46,878 nucleotides of DNA from CAIVND01 sp035532075 (GTDB lineage Bacteria; Actinomycetota; Acidimicrobiia; Acidimicrobiales; Bog-793). The notes under the pieces are model-generated. The model searched no databases. It had not been told where the DNA came from and was given only the letters and a program-made list of their open reading frames with translations. A program made the translations under genes and the position numbers. This document shows, piece by piece, positions 42,348 through 46,878 of this stretch. The DNA is taken from positions 1 through 46,878 of the forward strand of contig DATKRV010000024.1 of assembly GCA_035532075.1 (NCBI GenBank), given 5' to 3'. How positions within the stretch are numbered: position 1 is the stretch's first letter; each line of letters opens with the position of its first letter.

Positions 42348-43427
42348 ATGGCGTTGCGCGGGTATCGAGGAGTGCTGGCCACATTAGCCATGGCGTCGAC
42401 GATGACAGTTGGCGCAGTTGGCGCAGTTGGCGCAGCAGTGAATAAAACGTCACACATGAAGACATCAACCGTGAAGCATTTGGTATTCCGCAAGAACGGA
42501 TCGCCGATACTCAACGGAATTACGATCAATATTGCGAATTCGGCGGGTTCGGCGCACATCGGTGACGTACATATCTATGTGATGGAGCAGATACTCAAGC
42601 AATGGGGCGCTACGACCTCTTTGATTATCGGAAATGCGAACATCGCTGAACTCGGTGTAGCAAGCGGCAAAGAGGACGTCTGTACCTCGCCGGTTGCAAA
42701 CGCGGTCGATCTTGGGCTTACTGCAATGGGACCGAATCAGACGGCCCTTGCGTACTCGCTATTGACGCCCACGAGCATTACCAGCTTGAGTCAGTTGAAG
42801 GGCAAGACGTATGCCGACGATTTCACAAGTGGCAACGTTGACTATCCGCTGTGGAATGCAGTTGCGAAAGAGGGCAAGTTTCCATTGTCTGACATGACGC
42901 TTCTCACAACTGGAGCTGAGACAAACTCCTTCACTCAGGTCGTTGCCGGGCGTGCATCTGCTGCGTGGGTCGACCCAGGCACCGTTGCCTCTGCGGGTCC
43001 GAATTTCCACTCGCTTGCCTCGGGCGCAAAAGTTGCACCGAAGTATGCGGACAGCATGATGTTTGCAAGGCCGGCTTGGATTGCTGCGAATCCCGCGGTA
43101 GCAGAGGCGATCGACCTTGCGTGGCTTGCTGCGGCAAAGATCTTCAACACTGACGAGCCATTGTGGGCACAGTACGGAGTCGCCTACACATCAGGCACCG
43201 CTTCGTTGGCAAAGCTGCTTGCGAACTACCAGGTACTGAAGCCGAGCGGCGGTTTTGCGACTTCGGAGTCATCCTTTAGTCGGTCGGCCGTGGCTTACAA
43301 CATTGTGGTCTCGAAGAGCCTCGGGATTATCACCTCGCTTGGAGAGCGTCCGCTCTCCCAGATGGTGAAGACCAACCCGTGGTTAGCGGCCTGGACCCAG
43401 TTCGCCGCCCACAGGAAGACCTTGTAG
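42348..43427 (+). CDS. NitT/TauT-type ABC importer, substrate-binding protein
   Basis: The 359-residue protein has a Sec signal (about 1-35, no lipobox Cys) and a class F-type binding fold as in SsuA/NMT1 proteins: GDVHIYVMEQILKQWG, a segment of IAELGVASGKEDVCTS, LKGKTYADDFTSGNVDYP, VVAGRASAAWVDPGT. Relatives bind nitrate, taurine, sulfonates, thiamine precursors or aromatic acids such as phthalate. Here the neighbours suggest an aromatic carboxylate. ATG 42348 has GGGGGGAT before it. The signal peptide contains a triple 9-bp repeat. Confidence 0.87.
   Translation: MALRGYRGVLATLAMASTMTVGAVGAVGAAVNKTSHMKTSTVKHLVFRKNGSPILNGITINIANSAGSAHIGDVHIYVMEQILKQWGATTSLIIGNANIAELGVASGKEDVCTSPVANAVDLGLTAMGPNQTALAYSLLTPTSITSLSQLKGKTYADDFTSGNVDYPLWNAVAKEGKFPLSDMTLLTTGAETNSFTQVVAGRASAAWVDPGTVASAGPNFHSLASGAKVAPKYADSMMFARPAWIAANPAVAEAIDLAWLAAAKIFNTDEPLWAQYGVAYTSGTASLAKLLANYQVLKPSGGFATSESSFSRSAVAYNIVVSKSLGIITSLGERPLSQMVKTNPWLAAWTQFAAHRKTL
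42408..42434 (+). repeat. Three tandem copies of GTTGGCGCA
   Basis: Three exact 9-bp units lie within the signal peptide of the binding protein and encode VGA repeats. The unit length is a multiple of three, so copy changes would lengthen or shorten the hydrophobic core without a frameshift. Confidence 0.9.
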
Positions 43428-43461
43428 GCCTTCACCCGTTTTGTAGCTATGAATCATTATT

Positions 43462-43508
43462 GGTGCACCGCTGCCTCTGTCAGTGTTTGAATGAGGCGGC
43501 GGTGCACC
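43462..43508 (+). terminator. Strong hairpin between binding-protein and permease genes
   Basis: GGTGCACCGCTGCCTC (43462-43477) pairs with GAGGCGGCGGTGCACC (43493-43508), 16 bp with one G-T pair and a 15-nt loop, followed by GCTGTTTT. It lies 34 bp after the binding-protein stop. It should end most transcripts there or protect their 3' end. Confidence 0.75.
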
Positions 43509-43630
43509 GCTGTTTTGAATACGATGCATCTACGCTGCATAATTGAGCTGAGCGGATCGCTTGGAGCGAGAACTATGCTGCTACAACAATGCACATCCAA
43601 GTAACGAGACACGTTTAAGGGGGGTTGTGC

Positions 43631-44536
43631 ATGACAACACTGTCGAGTACTCCTGAGGTACCTCTCCGTTCATCTCTTGATTCGCTGCCAGGAGTGGATT
43701 CCGAGGAGCAAAGAGCGAGTGACGTATCTTTGGATCGCGTAAAGCGCAAGAGGGTTTTGAAAAAAAACACGCGCCTGCGGATTGCACGATACACAGCGAT
43801 CTTGGTTTTTTTGGGCGCATGGCAATTAACTGCTGTTTTTCTCGCGCCCGTCTTCCTTTCGACACCAATTCGAGCAATCGTGGCATTTTATGACCTTATG
43901 GCAAACGGTACGATCGAAAGAGCTGTTGGCGTGAGCCTGTTCATTCTTGCAGCCGGAATTGTCTGTGCCGGCTTCTTCGGTATGGCGCTGGGAACCATTA
44001 TGGGCCGGACCCAGACTCTCGAGCGCGCGCTTGACCCGCTCGTATCATTTGGCAACGCGACTCCGTCAATCGCGCTTTTGCCACTCATGGTGATCTGGTT
44101 CGGCCAAGGCAAGCTTGCTGCCGTGGTCTTCATTTTTATCATCGGGTTTTGGCAGATGGTCGTGAATACATTGGCAGGCATGCGAGTTGTCCGGCTCGGC
44201 TATCGCGATGTCGGAACCTCATTCGGCATGACCAAATGGGAGCAGACCTTTCGGATTTATCTTCCGGCCACGCAGCCATTTATCTTTGCCGGTGCTCGTA
44301 TTGCGTTGGCCCAGTGCATTGTCGGGATGATCCTCGCAGAACAAGAGCTGGGACAGGGTGGCCTCGGCGATATCGTCAACTCCTATGGGACCTACTTCCA
44401 GACTGACAATTTGATCGCAGCTATTGGTGCGACATGTATGCTCGCGCTTTTGCTTTTCGCAAGTCTGCGGCTCTTACAAAGACGTAAGTTTCCATGGATT
44501 CAGGCGACTTCTGCTTCGAGTCGGAGTTCTCGATGA
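43631..44536 (+). CDS. NitT/TauT-type ABC importer, permease 1
   Basis: The 301-residue SsuC-type permease has a hydrophilic, Arg/Lys-rich N-terminus (about 55 residues), then six hydrophobic segments. The ATPase-contact loop reads LAGMRVVRLGYRDVGTSFGMTKWEQTFRIYLPATQPFIFAGARIAL, the EAA-like region of this family, and ends in LLILAEQELGQGGLG-like sequence. Start is ATG 43631 with AAGGGGGG ahead. It comes 200 bp after the binding-protein gene, with a hairpin between. Confidence 0.88.
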   Translation: MTTLSSTPEVPLRSSLDSLPGVDSEEQRASDVSLDRVKRKRVLKKNTRLRIARYTAILVFLGAWQLTAVFLAPVFLSTPIRAIVAFYDLMANGTIERAVGVSLFILAAGIVCAGFFGMALGTIMGRTQTLERALDPLVSFGNATPSIALLPLMVIWFGQGKLAAVVFIFIIGFWQMVVNTLAGMRVVRLGYRDVGTSFGMTKWEQTFRIYLPATQPFIFAGARIALAQCIVGMILAEQELGQGGLGDIVNSYGTYFQTDNLIAAIGATCMLALLLFASLRLLQRRKFPWIQATSASSRSSR

Positions 44537-44615
44537 TTTCAACGTCATGTCGGGTCCTCGACGGGTTCCGAAGAACCGCCAAAACATTTCTGGCAAATTT
44601 AGATAAGGATGATAA

Positions 44616-45461
44616 GTGACTAGTTCATTCGAAGCTTCGGCAGGCCTTGGCACGTCGCCAGCTACCTATGGAAGTACAAATGCTTTTGAGCCGCCGGTAT
44701 TAAAAGTTCGTGGTATCAACAAGGTCTTTAGTGGCCAAGAACGCGACGTCGTAGCGCTGGAGAGCGTTGACCTTGATGTTGCCAAAGGAGAATTCATCAG
44801 CCTCGTCGGCCCGAGCGGCTGTGGAAAGACGACTCTTCTGCGGATCATCGATGGTCTTGATTTCGCGGATTCCGGCACCGTTGAGCTCGAAGGGAAGAGA
44901 TTGGACGGAGTGTCACAGGACATGGCGTATGTTTTCCAGGACATCAATCTCTTGCCTTGGCGTTCGGTGCGCGGCAACGTGGAGATTGGTCTGGAGGCGC
45001 GGGGAGTGGCAAAGGCAGAGCGCCAGAGGATTGCCCGGGAGTTTCTCGAAATGGTCGGGCTGAAAGATGTCATGGACGTCCCTCCATACACGTTGTCTGG
45101 AGGTATGCAACAGCGGGTCGGGGTTGCGCGCGCTCTCGCGGTGAGGCCAAAGGTTCTTCTGATGGACGAGCCCTTTGGTCAGCTGGACAACTTCACCAGA
45201 GAGGCACTTCAGGCCGAGGTTGCTGCTCTTTGGAGCCAACTTGGTATCACCATTGTTTTCGTTACCCATGATGTTGATGAAGCGATCTTCCTGTCCGATC
45301 GGATTGTCGTCATGCATCGAAATCCCGGACAAGTGGTCGAGATACTTGATGTCCATCTCAAACGTCCTCGGACCCAGGCGGAGTTTCGGGCTGAGCCAGA
45401 GACGATCGAGCTTCGTTCCAAAATCACCGCATTGTTGCGGTCTCAGGAGGGAGGATTATGA
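44616..45461 (+). CDS. NitT/TauT-type ABC importer, ATP-binding protein
   Basis: The 281-residue ATPase has Walker A GPSGCGKTT, Q-loop VFQDINLLPW, signature LSGGMQQR, Walker B VLLMDEPFGQLD and VTHDVDEAIFLSDRIVVM. It is of the SsuB/TauB type. The start is GTG 44616 with AAGGAT before it. About 30 residues precede the ATPase fold. It has a four-base ATGA overlap with the second permease gene. Confidence 0.9.
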   Translation: MTSSFEASAGLGTSPATYGSTNAFEPPVLKVRGINKVFSGQERDVVALESVDLDVAKGEFISLVGPSGCGKTTLLRIIDGLDFADSGTVELEGKRLDGVSQDMAYVFQDINLLPWRSVRGNVEIGLEARGVAKAERQRIAREFLEMVGLKDVMDVPPYTLSGGMQQRVGVARALAVRPKVLLMDEPFGQLDNFTREALQAEVAALWSQLGITIVFVTHDVDEAIFLSDRIVVMHRNPGQVVEILDVHLKRPRTQAEFRAEPETIELRSKITALLRSQEGGL

Positions 45462-46279
45462 GCCTCGGCACCGCACAAGTGAACAATATGAACCGGGTGA
45501 AAGCTCACAAGCATCGCAAGGCAAGAAACAGGGTCTCGTATATCGTCCTGCCGCTCGTAGCAGTCGTCATTCTCATCGGTCTTTGGGAGCTTGTTGGTCA
45601 TTTCACGAATCCACTGTTCCTCTCGTCACCGATAGCGGTCGCTCGAGCTTTTGCCAATATCCTCACCCATAGGCAAACTGTCAGTTCGCTTTTGCAGTCA
45701 TTGCGTGAGATGTATCTGGGCCTTGTGCTTGGAGTAACCATTGGCTTCACCATCGGCATATTCATTGGACGGTTCGAGAGCGTAAACAACGTGGCAAGCC
45801 CGTTTGTAAACGTGTTGAACGCGACTCCGCTGATTGTTGTGATTCCCCTTCTCGTCATCTGGACGGGCATTGGAATGCAGGCGCGTGTTGTGTTCACTAT
45901 GCTGGTTACAACCTTCCCTATGCTGTTGAACACCGCAGCTGGCGTAAGAAATGTCCATAAGGGCTACGTCGAGGTCGCGGCTACTCTTGGCCTAAGCGAA
46001 CGCGCGACCTTATTTAAGGTAGCAATTCCCGCTGCGGTGCCGTATGTGCTGGCTGGCCTCCGGAGCAGTCTGAGTCTTGCGATTATTGGAATGGTCGTTG
46101 GCGAGATGGAGGTCAGTAGCATTGGTGTCGGCTGGCTGTTGATTCAATATGGAGATGGGCTGCAGACGGCCTTCCTCTTAGCCCTCCTTATGATTACTTC
46201 GATCTTTGGGGTGCTCAACGTTACGGCATTGAAGATTGTCGAACGGACCGTCTTTAAATGGACGACTTCGACTCGCTGA
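45458..46279 (+). CDS. NitT/TauT-type ABC importer, permease 2
   Basis: The 273-residue permease also has six hydrophobic segments and the EAA-like loop AAGVRNVHKGYVEVAATLGLSERATLFKVAIPAAVPYVLAGLRSSL, followed by GEMEVSSIGVGWLL. It differs clearly from permease 1, so the two could form a heterodimer over one ATPase. ATG 45458 overlaps the ATPase stop. Nothing suggests that it is broken. Confidence 0.88.
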   Translation: MSLGTAQVNNMNRVKAHKHRKARNRVSYIVLPLVAVVILIGLWELVGHFTNPLFLSSPIAVARAFANILTHRQTVSSLLQSLREMYLGLVLGVTIGFTIGIFIGRFESVNNVASPFVNVLNATPLIVVIPLLVIWTGIGMQARVVFTMLVTTFPMLLNTAAGVRNVHKGYVEVAATLGLSERATLFKVAIPAAVPYVLAGLRSSLSLAIIGMVVGEMEVSSIGVGWLLIQYGDGLQTAFLLALLMITSIFGVLNVTALKIVERTVFKWTTSTR

Positions 46280-46734
46280 TCCGAACAATTCACGTTGTGG
46301 CTGGATTATCGGCAATGATGCCATAGCCGCGAAGCTGACGGCCTTATCGTTGTATATGGCTTGGTCGTTCGCTGTGTGATCGGGACCGGCCTGTGTTGGA
46401 AGGACTGCCCGTTCGTTGTACTTGGCGCGGACGTGCATTGCTGGAGCTTTTCCCCGGAGGTTACAAGCACACCGCTTTGGTTCAAGAAGAACCACCCTCA
46501 GCCAAGCGACAGCACATCTTTTTGTTGCGCCAGCGCGTAATCCGTCTCGATGGGTTTTCACTGGCGCCGATCACGGACTGGACCGCGTTTAAGGTACAAC
46601 ATGACCATGGCGCCAGATCGGGAACGCCGCGAATTCACAGAGCGACCATCTCCTGCGCCACTCGCATCGTGAGTTCACTCTCTGGGGTCACGGTGAAATG
46701 GCTCTGCTCATTGGGGGACCTGGCCTATACCAAC
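46280..46734. other. Gene-free stretch before the right insertion sequence
   Basis: About 455 bp. Frames are open on both strands for up to 127 codons but with no recognisable motif, start signal or known neighbour. I see no tRNA, terminator or repeat of note. Confidence 0.4.
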
Positions 46735-46878
46735 TAGACCGAACTTACCCCTGCTTGAACAGGCTTGTGCCTGCTGACCAGGAGATTTGTTGGAGAGTGG
46801 TGCACCGTTCTGGCTACATGAGCTTCTTTGGCACCGGCACGCCCAGGAGTTCGAATGCCCGTCGCTGGGTCGGCGTCG
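46735..46878 (-). mobile_element. 3' end of an insertion sequence (partial)
   Basis: The right window edge enters an insertion sequence read on the minus strand. The transposase ends at 46814. Beyond it, 46735-46748 (TAGACCGAACTTAC) matches the inverted repeat at 132-145, with one mismatch. The two elements face each other with their 3' ends inwards. The 5' end lies outside the window. Confidence 0.5.
46814..46878 (-). CDS. Transposase C-terminus (partial)
   Basis: The last 20 or so residues read TPTQRRAFELLGVPVPKKLM before the stop. This matches the transposase tail at the left edge (QRRAFDLIGAPIPTKL) in the same pattern. The family is probably IS1634-like but is not proven. The rest of the protein is outside the window. 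Confidence 0.45.
   Translation of the reverse strand, partial: TPTQRRAFELLGVPVPKKLM

Noticed and set aside
44424..44606. 60-codon frame between permease 1 and the ATPase gene
   Set aside because: Most of it overlaps permease 1 in another frame, and it has no motif or ribosome binding site.
1..46878. CRISPR arrays, prophage, rRNA genes
   Set aside because: No regularly spaced repeats, no phage structural genes and no rRNA sequence were seen.

Overview
This window looks like a chromosomal segment of an actinobacterium. It carries DUF3039, DUF5318 and DUF6049 family proteins, a PadR-ino1 pair, a CwlM-type protein and the cwlM/trxA/trxB/murJ/cca and rpsF-ssb-rpsR-rplI-dnaB blocks that flank the replication origin in Mycobacterium. 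Base composition is moderately GC-rich, GTG and TTG starts are frequent, and gene overlaps of the ATGA type are common. An acidimicrobial lineage is possible, but that is only an impression. Both ends of the window run into the 3' end of related insertion sequences, in opposite orientation. This is what one sees when a contig breaks in repeats.

1-12.5 kb: minus-strand genes for the cell envelope and redox (DUF6049 protein, MurJ flippase, DegV, a small membrane protein, thioredoxin reductase; then thioredoxin and a degenerate amidase of the CwlM type). Next come a plus-strand histone-deacetylase-like hydrolase and CCA tRNA nucleotidyltransferase, then minus-strand PadR regulator and inositol-1-phosphate synthase. 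12.5-17.5 kb: DUF5318 protein, PanB, then ribosomal proteins S6, S18 and L9 with SSB, and the replicative helicase DnaB. 17.5-18.5 kb: a decayed glycosyltransferase gene with a 20-bp tandem duplication.

18.5-34 kb: a PhoP-like response regulator and its kinase behind a PhoP-type direct repeat, a large GT-C-like membrane protein, a SnoaL-like protein, ApbE, DUF3039, a GNAT acetyltransferase, phosphoglycerate mutase GpmI, an MMPL transporter, and a cobalamin riboswitch that precedes a three-gene BtuFCD-type ABC importer.

34-46.3 kb: an accessory region that looks AT-richer after about 36.3 kb and contains gene relics. An SDR dehydrogenase and an amidohydrolase lie on the minus strand. They are followed by a Rieske oxygenase of the phthalate 4,5-dioxygenase type, two class II aldolase-like (decarboxylase-type) proteins, a 4,5-dihydroxyphthalate decarboxylase-like protein, and a NitT/TauT-type ABC importer with one binding protein, one ATPase and two different permeases. 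I read this as an uptake-plus-catabolism locus for an aromatic carboxylate. The substrate is inferred from families, and no reductase, ring-cleavage enzyme or local regulator is present. The importer is preceded by a promoter with a palindromic operator between its -35 and -10 boxes, and a strong hairpin separates the binding-protein gene from the rest.
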